From Chryseobacterium sp. SORGH_AS_0447 (GTDB taxonomy: Bacteria > Bacteroidota > Bacteroidia > Flavobacteriales > Weeksellaceae), in assembly GCF_030818695.1 (NCBI RefSeq), contig NZ_JAUTAR010000001.1, forward strand, positions 3,280,501 to 3,344,500: DNA of 64,000 bases. Reading direction: 5' to 3'. The notes beneath the pieces are model-generated. The model was not told the origin of the DNA, did not search any database, and saw only the letters and a program-made list of their open reading frames with translations. The position numbers and the translations under genes are program-made. Below, piece by piece: positions 26,712-35,086 of this stretch. Positions within the stretch are counted from its first letter, which is position 1. Every line of letters starts with the position of its first letter.

Positions 26712-27149
26712 ATGAAAAAATTATTCTACTCTTTTTTATTATTGTCTTCAGCAACGCTTTTTGCTCAGAAGAATACCTCGACACGTTTTGCAGTTGCCAA
26801 TGATATTGTTGGAACAGTAGATATGTTCAGTACAAACCTTAAAGGTTATGTACAGAGCTCGCGTACTTTTAAATCGGCAGCTGAACTTCCTCAAAATCTG
26901 AAAAAGTTCAATGCGATCGCAGCAAACGGATTGGTAGAATATAAACTAAAAGCTGGATTAGGCACTTTGGACCGATTGGCTTTGTCTGATCTTAACGCAC
27001 AATACAATCTGGCTAAAAACACTCCTGTATTAATCGACGGGTATGAATTTGCCAATACGGACACCCTGGTATACGGAGACCTGCTGAGCAATGTTCAGGT
27101 GGTTGACAACAAAGGAAGCAAAGCAGTTTCTGTAATGACAAAAAAGTAA
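26712..27149 (+). CDS. Small exported protein of unknown function
   Basis: 145 residues with a signal peptide (MKKLFYSFLLLSSATLFAQ). The mature part is rich in Leu, Ala and Asn (VANDIVGTVDMFSTNLKGYV, LKAGLGTLDRLALSDLNAQY) with no cysteines and no recognisable family. The reading frame has normal codon use and sits between the AT-rich gap 26609-26711 and a terminator, so it is real, but I cannot assign a role. Confidence 0.7.
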   Translation: MKKLFYSFLLLSSATLFAQKNTSTRFAVANDIVGTVDMFSTNLKGYVQSSRTFKSAAELPQNLKKFNAIAANGLVEYKLKAGLGTLDRLALSDLNAQYNLAKNTPVLIDGYEFANTDTLVYGDLLSNVQVVDNKGSKAVSVMTKK

Positions 27150-27169
27150 TCGCTTAAAACCTATAAATG

Positions 27170-27197
27170 AAAGGATACTCAGTTGAGTATCCTTTTT
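27170..27197 (+). terminator. Terminator between convergent genes
   Basis: An 11-bp perfect stem (27170-27180 with 27185-27195), then T-rich DNA on the plus strand. It also separates the convergent rarA gene ending at 27202. Confidence 0.85.
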
Positions 27198-27201
27198 CCT
27201 T

Positions 27202-28479
27202 TTAATATTTACCGTTCCATTTCTTTTTCAGTTCCTCGTAGATTTTCTTTTCGGTAGCATTGTTACCGGGCTCATACAGTTTAGCATTTTTAATTTCTTC
27301 CGGTAAAAAATCCTGGTCTACAAAATTCCCATCATACGAATGGGCATATTTGTATTCTTTTCCGTAATCCAGGTCCTTCATCAGTTTGGTCGGTGCATTT
27401 CTCAGGTGAAGCGGCACCGGAAGATTCCCGGTTTTCTTTACCAGAGCCAGTGCTTCATTAATGGCCATATACGTTGAATTGCTTTTCGGGGAAACAGCCA
27501 GATAAACGGCGGTCTCACTCAGGATAATTCTCGCTTCCGGATTTCCGATTACATTTACTGCCTGGAAACAGTTGTTTGCAATCACCAATGCATTCGGGTT
27601 GGCCAGGCCGATGTCTTCCGAAGCCAGGATCAGCATTCTCCTCGCGATAAACTTAATATCTTCACCCCCGGCCAGCATGCGGGCCAGCCAATACACTGCT
27701 CCGTTGGGATCACTTCCCCGCATGGATTTGATGAAGGCTGAAATAATATCATAATGCTGTTCCCCGTTTTTGTCGTACAGCGCCATGGTTTCCTGTAAAA
27801 CCTCCAGGACATCTTCATTGCTGATTTCCTTTTTTCCGGAATTTTTAAACTGATTCAGCACCAGCTCCACCGAATTGATGAGCTTGCGGGCATCCCCTCC
27901 TGAATATTGGATGAAGGCTTCTTTTTCAGCAATTTTAAAAGAAGTGTTTTCATCCTGATTGTATCTTTCAGAAGCAATGTCTATCAGCTCTTCCAGTTTT
28001 TCATAAGTGAGAGCCTTTAAAATATACACCTGGCTTCTAGACAGTAAAGCAGAAACCACTTCGAAGCTCGGATTTTCCGTGGTAGCACCGATCAGGACAA
28101 TCCAGCCTTTTTCTACGGCGTGAAGCAGGGAATCCTGCTGGGATTTGTTGAAACGGTGGATTTCATCGATAAATAAGATCGGTGATTTTCCGGAAAATAG
28201 GTTTTGCTTTTTTGCATCCTCAATTACATCGCGGACGTCTTTCACTCCGGAAGAAACGGCAGAAAGCTTATAAAATTTCCGGCCCGAGTTTTCGGAAATG
28301 ATTTCAGCCAGCGTTGTCTTTCCTGTACCAGGTGGGCCCCAGAAAATCAGGGAATTCAGGGAATTGTTTTGCATCATTTTCCTGATCGTTCCCCGCTCTC
28401 CCGTAAGGTGCTCCTGCCCAAGAACATCATCCAGGGTTTTGGGTCTCAGTTTTTCAGCTAATGGAATATTTTGATTCAA
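27202..28479 (-). CDS. rarA: Replication-associated recombination protein A (MgsA/RarA)
   Basis: 425 residues of the clamp-loader-like AAA+ family. It opens PLAEKLRPKTLDDVLGQEHL, with Walker A IFWGPPGTGKTTLAEI (about 43-58), Walker B PILFIDEIHRFNKSQQDSLL, sensor 1 LIGATTENPSFEV, arginine finger region LLSRSQVY, and the C-terminal MgsA domain (SFIKSMRGSDPNGAVYWLARMLAGGED). It acts at stalled replication forks in recombination and repair. It is divergent from yidD across 190 bp. Confidence 0.97.
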   Translation of the reverse strand: MNQNIPLAEKLRPKTLDDVLGQEHLTGERGTIRKMMQNNSLNSLIFWGPPGTGKTTLAEIISENSGRKFYKLSAVSSGVKDVRDVIEDAKKQNLFSGKSPILFIDEIHRFNKSQQDSLLHAVEKGWIVLIGATTENPSFEVVSALLSRSQVYILKALTYEKLEELIDIASERYNQDENTSFKIAEKEAFIQYSGGDARKLINSVELVLNQFKNSGKKEISNEDVLEVLQETMALYDKNGEQHYDIISAFIKSMRGSDPNGAVYWLARMLAGGEDIKFIARRMLILASEDIGLANPNALVIANNCFQAVNVIGNPEARIILSETAVYLAVSPKSNSTYMAINEALALVKKTGNLPVPLHLRNAPTKLMKDLDYGKEYKYAHSYDGNFVDQDFLPEEIKNAKLYEPGNNATEKKIYEELKKKWNGKY

Positions 28480-28655
28480 AATTTTTCAGATTTAAAGTAG
28501 TTAAAATTAATGGCCGTATTCAAAAACAGCAACGGTTTTCAGGATTTATTTCGGCAGGATCCGTAAATCGACAAACACCGTAATTTCTCCGGTGAACAGA
28601 CCTTTACCGCCCTGAAACTTCTAACAAATTTAAACTAATTTTCAATTTTTTACCC

Positions 28656-28663
28656 TATTTTTG
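28656..28663 (+). promoter_or_regulatory. -7 element directly in front of yidD
   Basis: TATTTTTG (TAnnTTTG) ends 7 bp before the TTG start at 28671, so transcription would begin almost at the start codon. Confidence 0.5.
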
Positions 28664-28670
28664 CATTGTT

Positions 28671-28913
28671 TTGAAACTTACATTCAATAAAATAATCACT
28701 TTTCCTCTGGTAATCCTGATCCGGTTTTACCAATGGTTTATCTCGCCGCTGCTTCCCAAAAACTGCCGTTATGAGCCGACGTGTTCCCACTATATGGTAA
28801 AAGCACTGCAAGTTCACGGTATCTTTAAGGGGTTTTGGCTGGGTGTAAAAAGAATTTCAAAATGCCACCCCTGGGGCGGAAGCGGATATGATCCCGTGCC
28901 ACCAAAAAACTAA
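28671..28913 (+). CDS. yidD: Membrane protein insertion efficiency factor YidD
   Basis: 80 residues, the usual YidD length. Conserved core: [35 protein letters not shown] and the ending [16 protein letters not shown]; both CRYEPTCS and [12 protein letters not shown] are diagnostic. The N-terminus is amphipathic and peripheral to the inner membrane, where YidD assists YidC. There is no in-frame ATG near the conserved start, so TTG at 28671 is the likely initiator. A -7 element ends just 7 bp upstream, which suggests a leaderless or nearly leaderless mRNA. lgt follows after 33 bp and is probably co-transcribed. Confidence 0.93.
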   Translation: MKLTFNKIITFPLVILIRFYQWFISPLLPKNCRYEPTCSHYMVKALQVHGIFKGFWLGVKRISKCHPWGGSGYDPVPPKN

Positions 28914-28946
28914 CATTTAAATAAACAAACTATTAAAAAAATAGAA

Positions 28947-30215
28947 ATGAATAATATTTTTTTCAGAATGTATCTCGTCATTTTTGCGCTGATTACCCAA
29001 TGTCTTTTTGCGCAGAATTACCCGGACGGCCTGTCCGACGGAACCTTACATGTAAATTCAGCCAATGTTCCAGTAAAGATCTATTCTACCACGGAAATTC
29101 AGGACCTCAATGAATTTGCCGATAAGCCGATTAAAGAAAATGTACTGGTTATTCTTAATGAATCCAATTTCGAACCGGCTTACGTGAATTACAGTACGGC
29201 GACACTGGCTAAATTTAAAATGGTGCATTATCAGTTTCTGGATAAAAACTTTAAGCTGATCGATACGCCTGCAACAAGCGAAAACATCGATACTTTTAAA
29301 TATGCGGTTAAAACACAGAAACCGATTACGGAGGCTGATCAGGTAAGTCTTGAAACCCCTTTCAAAATCTGGGATCCTTCCAAAGGCATCCAGCTAGGGC
29401 CTGTTACCCTTCACTTCTACAGTCTGATGTTCATCTTTGCTTTCGGTTTCGGATATGTTCTGATGAGCAGGATTTTCAAGATCGATAACGTTAACCAGAA
29501 ATACCTGGAGCCGCTTTTCACATGGACATTGATCGGAACGATCCTGGGGGCAAGAATGGGACACGTGATTTTTTACCAGCCGGAACTTTTCAAAGAAGAC
29601 TTCTGGAGTGTATTTTTACCGATCAGCACCAAAAACGGACTGAAATTTACAGGATTTTCCGGACTGGCAAGCCACGGGGCTACGATCGCCCTGATCCTGA
29701 CAACATTGTATTATTCATTTAAAATCATCAAAAAAAATCCGTTCTGGGTATATGACCGTTTGGGAATCGTGGTTTCCTTGGGTGGTGCTTTTGTAAGATT
29801 AGGAAACTTCTTCAACTCGGAAATCATCGGGAAGCCGGCCGATCCCAATTCGCCTTTCGCATTGTTGTTCCCACAGCAGAGCAGCGAATATGGGGTAACG
29901 GTTCCGCGTTATCCGTCACAGTTGTTTGAAGCTTTCGGCTACGTTTGTCTTTTCGTGCTGTTGTGGATCCTGTACCGAAAAACCAATAAAAAATACCAGC
30001 AGGGGTGGCTGTTCGGGTTGTTCTTCATTATTCTCTGGGCCATCCGCTTCTTCGTGGAATTCCTGAAAGAGCCTCAGGGAGACGAGTTCATCCAGTTCGG
30101 AGGACTGAATACCGGACAGATTTTATCCATTCCTTTCATGATCGCCGGAGTCATCATCATGATTGTTTCTAAAAAATTCAGAATTACGCAGGCGGAAAAC
30201 GAGAAACCTGAGTAA
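28947..30215 (+). CDS. lgt: Prolipoprotein diacylglyceryl transferase with N-terminal extension
   Basis: 422 residues. The Lgt core (about 150-415) has seven membrane segments with TILGARMGHVIFY, SGLASHGATIALI (the HGA motif), the Lgt signature GGAFVRLGNFFNSEIIGKP with its essential Arg and Asn, and RYPSQLFEA. It transfers diacylglycerol to the lipobox cysteine of prelipoproteins at the inner membrane. Unlike the usual protein of about 270-290 residues, it has about 145 extra N-terminal residues: a signal-like helix (MYLVIFALITQCLFAQ) and a soluble, mostly beta region (TLHVNSANVPVKIYST through PFKIWDPSKG) that would face the periplasm. It follows yidD. A strong terminator closes the unit. Confidence 0.93.
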   Translation: MNNIFFRMYLVIFALITQCLFAQNYPDGLSDGTLHVNSANVPVKIYSTTEIQDLNEFADKPIKENVLVILNESNFEPAYVNYSTATLAKFKMVHYQFLDKNFKLIDTPATSENIDTFKYAVKTQKPITEADQVSLETPFKIWDPSKGIQLGPVTLHFYSLMFIFAFGFGYVLMSRIFKIDNVNQKYLEPLFTWTLIGTILGARMGHVIFYQPELFKEDFWSVFLPISTKNGLKFTGFSGLASHGATIALILTTLYYSFKIIKKNPFWVYDRLGIVVSLGGAFVRLGNFFNSEIIGKPADPNSPFALLFPQQSSEYGVTVPRYPSQLFEAFGYVCLFVLLWILYRKTNKKYQQGWLFGLFFIILWAIRFFVEFLKEPQGDEFIQFGGLNTGQILSIPFMIAGVIIMIVSKKFRITQAENEKPE

Positions 30216-30230
30216 GACTCAATTCAAAAT

Positions 30231-30273
30231 AAAAAAAAGGCAAGTTTGTATCAATGCAAACTTGCCTTTTTTT
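30231..30273 (+). terminator. Terminator of yidD-lgt
   Basis: A 17-bp stem (about 30232-30248 with 30256-30272) with a GC core GGCAAGTTTG and long A/T tails on both sides, so it can act in both directions. Confidence 0.88.
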
Positions 30274-30423
30274 ATTCATATTAATCTGCTTTTAAGCCGA
30301 TTTTTTAAACTTTGATGAATGTCCGAAGAATCATTTTTATTGGTAAATTCAGTGCTTTATTGAAAAATATGCTGACCAATTTGGTTCAGAAAGAGGATGA
30401 ATTAAATATCTTAACAACCATCA

Positions 30424-31938
30424 TTACAGCGCTTTTACCACCAGGCTGTTCAGTTCCGTGAAAACATTTCCGAATTCATGGATGACATCGGTAGGAAGCA
30501 TCGATTCCCTGGAGTATTTTTCCGAAGCGAATTCGGCGGCCCGGCCGTGAAACCAGACTCCTAGAATAGCCGCTTCTTCCTGCGAATAGTTCTGTGCGGA
30601 AAATGAAGTTATAATTCCCGTTAAGATATCGCCGCTTCCGCCTTTTGCCAGTCCCGAATTTCCTGTAATATTATAGAACACCTTCCCTTCCGGCGTCACG
30701 ACCTGAGTATGATGATCTTTCAATACAATATATAAATGGTGCTCTTGTGCCTTGGCTTTGGCTAGCTCAACCCGTTTAAAAGAATTTTCCGTAGCTCCGA
30801 ACAGCCGTTCAAATTCTTTGGGATGCGGGGTGATAATGGAGTTCTCTGGGATCAGCTTTATATTCTTAGGATCCTGGGAGATCATATTCAGTGCATCGGC
30901 ATCCAGAACCAAAGGTTTTGCATGATTTTTAAGAAAATCAAGAAAGGCTTTTACCGTTTCTTCACCGGTTCCCAGTCCAGGGCCGATTCCGTAAACAGCA
31001 TGCTCATCGATTTCAATATGGCTGACGAGATCCGTACCTCCTTCGATAAACATTGCTTCCGGGTTGGAAGCCTGCAAAATTTCATAGCCGCATTTCGGAG
31101 CAAGAGTAAAAGTAAGGCCCGCACCGGTTTTCAATGCCGCCTTTGTTGATAAAACCGCCGCTCCTATTTTGCCATAGCTTCCTCCGACAATGATGGCTTT
31201 TCCGTACGTGCCTTTGTGGGAAAATTCCTGTCTCGGCCTGAAAATCTGTTTGACGGCTTTATTATTGATCACAAAGTTTTCCGTTTCCGTTTCGGCCATA
31301 TAATCTTCGCTGATGTTGATGTCCAGAATCCGTACTTTTCCGGCAAACTTTCCGGTTTCGGGATGAAGGAATGTCTTTTTCCAAAGCTGAAAGCTCAAGG
31401 TATAATCAGCCTGGAAAATAATGGCGTTTTCCGGAGAAACAGAATCGGCAAAAAGTCCTGAAGGAAGATCGATTGAGATTTTAATATTGCTCTTTGTATT
31501 TAACAATCCGATAAGGTCTTTCAATTCTCCTTCCAACGGCCTAGAAAGCCCGGTTCCGAATAACGCATCAATGATGACGGTCCTGCTGTCGAAACGGTAG
31601 TCCTTCGCTTCTTTGAATTCCCTTACCGTAATTCCCGAAATTTCTTTTAAATCTCTGAAATTGATTTGCGCATCTGAAGAAAACTTTGCCCTGGAATTGG
31701 TAAATACATCGATATCAAAACCTTTCTGGTACAACATCCGTGCTATAGCGAAACCGTCGCCGCCATTGTTTCCGCTGCCGCAGAATAAGGCGAAATTCCG
31801 GTGGTTTTTGCAGTTTTCGGAAATCCAGTTTACACAGGCTTCTGCGGCCCGCTCCATGAGCTGTATGGAAAGCACGGGTTCATGTTCTATCGTATACTGA
31901 TCACCCTTTTGAATTTGCTCTGCTGTGAAGATTTTCAT
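30424..31938 (-). CDS. nnrD: Bifunctional NAD(P)H-hydrate epimerase / ADP-dependent dehydratase
   Basis: 504 residues. The N-terminal YjeF epimerase domain (1-210) has FALFCGSGNNGGDGFAIARML and VIIDALFGTGLSRPLEG. The C-terminal carbohydrate-kinase-like dehydratase (about 225-500) has KAIIVGGSYGKIGAAVLSTKAALKTGAGL, IGPGLGTGE, PLVLDADALNMI, SIITPHPKEFERLFG and the catalytic NSGLAKGGSGDILTGII. It repairs damaged NADH and NADPH hydrates. The fused form is typical of bacteria. The gene is complete, with convergent neighbours on the left and the divergent mscL on the right. Confidence 0.96.
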   Translation of the reverse strand: MKIFTAEQIQKGDQYTIEHEPVLSIQLMERAAEACVNWISENCKNHRNFALFCGSGNNGGDGFAIARMLYQKGFDIDVFTNSRAKFSSDAQINFRDLKEISGITVREFKEAKDYRFDSRTVIIDALFGTGLSRPLEGELKDLIGLLNTKSNIKISIDLPSGLFADSVSPENAIIFQADYTLSFQLWKKTFLHPETGKFAGKVRILDINISEDYMAETETENFVINNKAVKQIFRPRQEFSHKGTYGKAIIVGGSYGKIGAAVLSTKAALKTGAGLTFTLAPKCGYEILQASNPEAMFIEGGTDLVSHIEIDEHAVYGIGPGLGTGEETVKAFLDFLKNHAKPLVLDADALNMISQDPKNIKLIPENSIITPHPKEFERLFGATENSFKRVELAKAKAQEHHLYIVLKDHHTQVVTPEGKVFYNITGNSGLAKGGSGDILTGIITSFSAQNYSQEEAAILGVWFHGRAAEFASEKYSRESMLPTDVIHEFGNVFTELNSLVVKAL

Positions 31939-32128
31939 ATTTTGAATGCTATTAGTGTTTCATTAGCAATTTACGAAAACTAATGCTAAAAAGAATAGCC
32001 TTGTGGTATGAATAAAGTTGATTTTTTACAATATGCCACTAAAATTTTATATCATAAACAAAAGAATTAATTTTTTTTTGTACCTTAAACCTTTATTTTT
32101 TCGGAATAATAAATTAAAAAAATACGTT

Positions 32129-32518
32129 ATGGGATTTGTAAAAGAATTTAAAGAATTTGCCTTTAAGGGAAATGTCCTTGACCTTGCGGTGGGGGTAATC
32201 ATTGGAGCGGCATTTAGTGCCATTGTAAAATCATTTGTAGATGACATCATCACGCCTCTGCTGCTGAATCCGGCGCTGGAGAAAGCCAATGTAAAAAACA
32301 TTGCCGAACTTTCCTGGAACGGTGTAAAATACGGAAGTTTCTTATCCGCGGTTATCAGCTTCTTTATTGTGGCGATGGTGCTGTTTCTTCTGATTACGGC
32401 AATTAATAAACTTCAAAGAAAGCCGGAACCGGTACCGGTAGTTCCTGCAGGACCAACGGAAGACCAGAAGCTGCTTGCGGAAATCCGTGATTTACTGAAA
32501 AGCAAAAACAGCTTATAA
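32129..32518 (+). CDS. mscL: Large-conductance mechanosensitive channel MscL
   Basis: 129 residues from ATG at 32129 (MGFVKEFKEFAFKGNVLDLAVGVIIGAAF), the family start; the frame is open further upstream, but that part is not MscL-like. TM1 contains the gate glycines and AVGVIIGAAFSAIVKSFVDDIITP, TM2 is LSAVISFFIVAMVLFLLITAINKL, and the C-terminal helix ends EDQKLLAEIRDLLKS. It opens as a pressure valve under hypo-osmotic shock. It is monocistronic, ending in a terminator shared with the convergent serA-like gene. Confidence 0.96.
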   Translation: MGFVKEFKEFAFKGNVLDLAVGVIIGAAFSAIVKSFVDDIITPLLLNPALEKANVKNIAELSWNGVKYGSFLSAVISFFIVAMVLFLLITAINKLQRKPEPVPVVPAGPTEDQKLLAEIRDLLKSKNSL

Positions 32519-32523
32519 ATAAC

Positions 32524-32552
32524 AAAAGCACTTCAAAAACGAAGTGCTTTAT
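32524..32552 (+). terminator. Terminator of mscL
   Basis: A 10-bp stem (AAAGCACTTC class, 32525-32534 with 32541-32550) with a 6-base loop and A/T-rich flanks. Confidence 0.82.
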
Positions 32553-32574
32553 TATTTTAAATATTAAATAATTC

Positions 32575-33534
32575 TTAGTGAATCTGTAAAATGCTGGAAA
32601 TCTGTTCTGCCAGCGAAAGTCCGATCCGGTCCTGGGCTTCCAGCGTAGAAGCACCTGTATGCGGAGTCATGGAAATTTTCGGATGGGTAAGGATTTCTTT
32701 GGAAGGCATAGGCTCGTTGATGAAAACATCAAGGCCGGCAAACTTTACTTTTCCTGAGTTTAAAGCGTCGATCAGCGCAGCTTCATCAATCACTCCTCCT
32801 CTGGAACAGTTTACGATGGCTACCCCGTCTTTCATGATTTCAAATTCGCTTTTGCCGATCATATATCCGTCCTTTTGGGCCGGAACGTGAAGCGTAATAA
32901 AATCCGAATGTTTCAGCACGTCCTGAAGCGGTTCCGTTTCAATATCCACGTTAATGAACTGGTTGTTGTAGAATTTTACTTTAATGCTTGCCTTTCCGAC
33001 GTTGCTGTCGGCAGCGATTACACGCATCCCCAATCCTAAAGCAATTTTAGCAACCTCCTGCCCGATTCTTCCCATTCCAACAATTCCGATGGTTTTGCCT
33101 TTCAGTTCGATCCCCGCAGCATATGCTTTTTTAAGGGACGCAAACTCAGTATCTCCTGTCACAGGCATTTTCCTGTTGGAGTCCTGCAAAAATCTTGCTC
33201 CTGAAAACAAATGCGCAAAAACCAGCTCGGCAACGGATTCTGAAGAAGCCGAAGGCGTATTGATTACATGAATTCCTTTTTCTCTTGCATAGTCTACATC
33301 AATATTATCCATTCCTACACCTCCTCTGCCGATAATCTCGATCGATGGGCAGCTGTCAATAAGGTCTTTGCGTACCTGCGTTGCACTACGCACCAAAATC
33401 GTACGGATTTTATGTTCGTTGATGTAATCCACCAGCTGCTCCTGAGGAACTTTGGTTGTAATTACTTCAAAACCTTTCTCCGTTAACGCATCAATACCGG
33501 ATTGATCCAAGCCGTCGTTTGCTAAAACTTTCAT
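32575..33534 (-). CDS. serA: D-3-phosphoglycerate dehydrogenase-like D-2-hydroxyacid dehydrogenase
   Basis: 319 residues. The N-terminal catalytic half has RTILVRSATQVRKDLIDSCPSIEIIGRGGVGMDNID, and the Rossmann motif is KTIGIVGMGRIGQEVAKIALGLGM (about 146-169). The catalytic Arg is in NCSRGGVIDEAALIDAL, the Glu in AGLDVFINEP and the His in PHTGASTLEAQDRIG. This fits phosphoglycerate dehydrogenase, the first step of serine synthesis, in the short form without an ACT domain (E. coli SerA is about 410 residues). It would therefore lack serine feedback through ACT. No serC is nearby, so another 2-hydroxyacid substrate remains possible. Confidence 0.85.
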   Translation of the reverse strand: MKVLANDGLDQSGIDALTEKGFEVITTKVPQEQLVDYINEHKIRTILVRSATQVRKDLIDSCPSIEIIGRGGVGMDNIDVDYAREKGIHVINTPSASSESVAELVFAHLFSGARFLQDSNRKMPVTGDTEFASLKKAYAAGIELKGKTIGIVGMGRIGQEVAKIALGLGMRVIAADSNVGKASIKVKFYNNQFINVDIETEPLQDVLKHSDFITLHVPAQKDGYMIGKSEFEIMKDGVAIVNCSRGGVIDEAALIDALNSGKVKFAGLDVFINEPMPSKEILTHPKISMTPHTGASTLEAQDRIGLSLAEQISSILQIH

Positions 33535-33625
33535 AAAACTTTTTATTGATTTAATAAATTGGGAAAATTAAAGATCAATAATTGCTGCTGCAATATTTAA
33601 TCGTTTAATCCTCACGATAATTTTT

Positions 33626-34039
33626 TTACTCTTCTTCTTCCTTGAAAACTTCAATCGTTACCTGCTTTTCCACAAGATCGGTGAATCTTCCTTTGTATCT
33701 TGTAGCTCTTACCAAATGGTTGTCTATCCAGTGGTAGTTTCCTCCTCTCGGCTTTCCGCACAATACGCTGTGGTATTTGAAACCATGCTTATCCAGCCAG
33801 TCGATGGTAATCTGCTTAAGGTTTTCGGTTCTTGAAGTGAAGAAGCAGATCTGGTGGCCTTCGTCGTACCATTTGTTGATGGTTTCAAGGGCATCCGGAA
33901 AAGGCTCACAGGTCACCATTCTTTCAGGTTCTTCATTCGGAACATCCTCCGTAATGGTTCCGTCGATATCAATTAAATAATTTTTTACGCCGTCCTTCAG
34001 AATCGGACTCAAGTGATCTATGTATTCTAATTCCATCAT
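33626..34039 (-). CDS. HAD-like phosphatase
   Basis: 137 residues. Motif 1 is YLIDIDGTITED with two catalytic aspartates (about 22-27), motif 2 is QICFFTSRTENLKQ, and a C-terminal Asp appears in YHWIDNHLVRATRYKG. The region between contains LCGKPRGGNYHW. The protein is close to a flavobacterial group often labelled phosphoheptose isomerase in databases, but its motifs are those of a haloacid dehalogenase-type phosphohydrolase. The substrate is unknown. It lies 91 bp upstream of the serA-like gene on the same strand, and co-transcription is possible. Confidence 0.8.
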   Translation of the reverse strand: MMELEYIDHLSPILKDGVKNYLIDIDGTITEDVPNEEPERMVTCEPFPDALETINKWYDEGHQICFFTSRTENLKQITIDWLDKHGFKYHSVLCGKPRGGNYHWIDNHLVRATRYKGRFTDLVEKQVTIEVFKEEEE

Positions 34040-34253
34040 AAAAATTTGAATCGCAAAGTTAGGGTTTTTACGGCAAAAAGGCTCGTTAAACTTCCTTTAT
34101 ATTAAACTTTACTTAAAAAAGATGTATTTTATGAATATTATTCAATGGCCAATCCTCTTTTGAAGGATTTCAATTAATTTTTTTTATCAGGTGAAATTAT
34201 CCCTTATCATCTATTTGGTACTATTGTTGGTGCTGAAATGTAAAAAATTGACA

Positions 34254-34883
34254 ATGAAAATTCAACTGTTGACTCTGGGATTTTGTACAGCCGTTCTTTT
34301 ATCCTGCAGCAAAAACCACAAATCACAGGAAACGGTTTCCCAAAACTCTGACAGCGTAACCATCACCCCACAGGAAAAAGATACCGTTCCCGCGGAAGAA
34401 ATGAAAGCGCAGACCAAAACAGAAACCTATCAGTTAATCACCGGATCCAAATCGACTCCGGGAAGTATTAACACCAAGGATATTGAAAAGCTTTCAGAAC
34501 CTTTACAGGCTATTGCCGCATTATACAGCGGACTTGGAGGTTCCAACTGCAAAGGTGAAAATTGCGGGCTTACGACTGCGTTGGGTCTTGGAAAACAGGG
34601 CTCTCAGCAGCAGAAAGATCTGGTAAAAAAATGGTTTGGAAAAGATGCTGCTGCGGAACAGCTGATCGCACAGAATTTCTACCAGGCTCCGAATTCCTCT
34701 TCTAATTTTTCAGATTTCAAATACCTGAATTTCGAGCAGAAAGGAGATACGGTAACTGTGAATTACAGTTTAATGACGTACAGCCATGGAGAAACTACGG
34801 ATATTAAAGGTCCGGATCAGTTTTTAATTAAAGAAAAAACCATCGAAACCCTTCACAGGAACATCTGGAAAGACGTGAAATAA
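34254..34883 (+). CDS. Lipoprotein of unknown function
   Basis: 209 residues starting MKIQLLTLGFCTAVLLSCSK; the lipobox LLSC places Cys18 as the lipidated residue. An upstream in-frame start at 34191 was rejected because it would bury this signal peptide. The mature protein has a Ser/Thr/Glu-rich linker (about 20-60) and a compact domain with GSINTKDIEKLSEPLQAIAALYSGLGGSNCKGENCGL, containing a Cys pair, and FKYLNFEQKGDTVTVNYSLM. No family recognised. It is transcribed alone and has its own terminator. Confidence 0.72.
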   Translation: MKIQLLTLGFCTAVLLSCSKNHKSQETVSQNSDSVTITPQEKDTVPAEEMKAQTKTETYQLITGSKSTPGSINTKDIEKLSEPLQAIAALYSGLGGSNCKGENCGLTTALGLGKQGSQQQKDLVKKWFGKDAAAEQLIAQNFYQAPNSSSNFSDFKYLNFEQKGDTVTVNYSLMTYSHGETTDIKGPDQFLIKEKTIETLHRNIWKDVK

Positions 34884-34906
34884 TTCTTTTTTTAAATATT
34901 TACAAC

Positions 34907-34939
34907 AGGCTGTTTTACTTAGGTAAAACGGCTTTTTTT
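34907..34939 (+). terminator. Terminator of the lipoprotein gene
   Basis: Arms 34907-34918 and 34923-34934 pair with wobble positions around a TTAG loop, followed by seven T residues. Confidence 0.82.
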
Positions 34940-35073
34940 ATTTATAAATCCTCGATGTAAAACAATGCCGGATAAGCTGTAACTAATTATTAGCACTCCA
35001 TCTTACCCAAGACCCTGATTGTTCAAAAAATATGATGTTTTACCAAAAATTTCCAAAATACATTTATTACACT

Positions 35074-35081
35074 TACATTTG
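35074..35081 (+). promoter_or_regulatory. -7 element five bases from the idi start codon
   Basis: TACATTTG ends at 35081 and the ATG begins at 35087. Since transcription usually starts about 5-6 bases after this element, the idi mRNA may be leaderless. Confidence 0.55.
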
Positions 35082-35086
35082 TAGAA

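Noticed and set aside
30315..30461. 48-codon frame between the lgt terminator and the nnr gene (MNVRRIIFIGKFSALLKNML...)
   Set aside because: It resembles the start of a response regulator but runs into the 3' end of the convergent nnr gene and has no supporting promoter; most likely a decayed fragment or chance.
32018..32128. 37-residue N-terminal extension of MscL
   Set aside because: The extension is unlike MscL and the frame is open by chance; MscL proteins begin MGFVKEFKEF-like.
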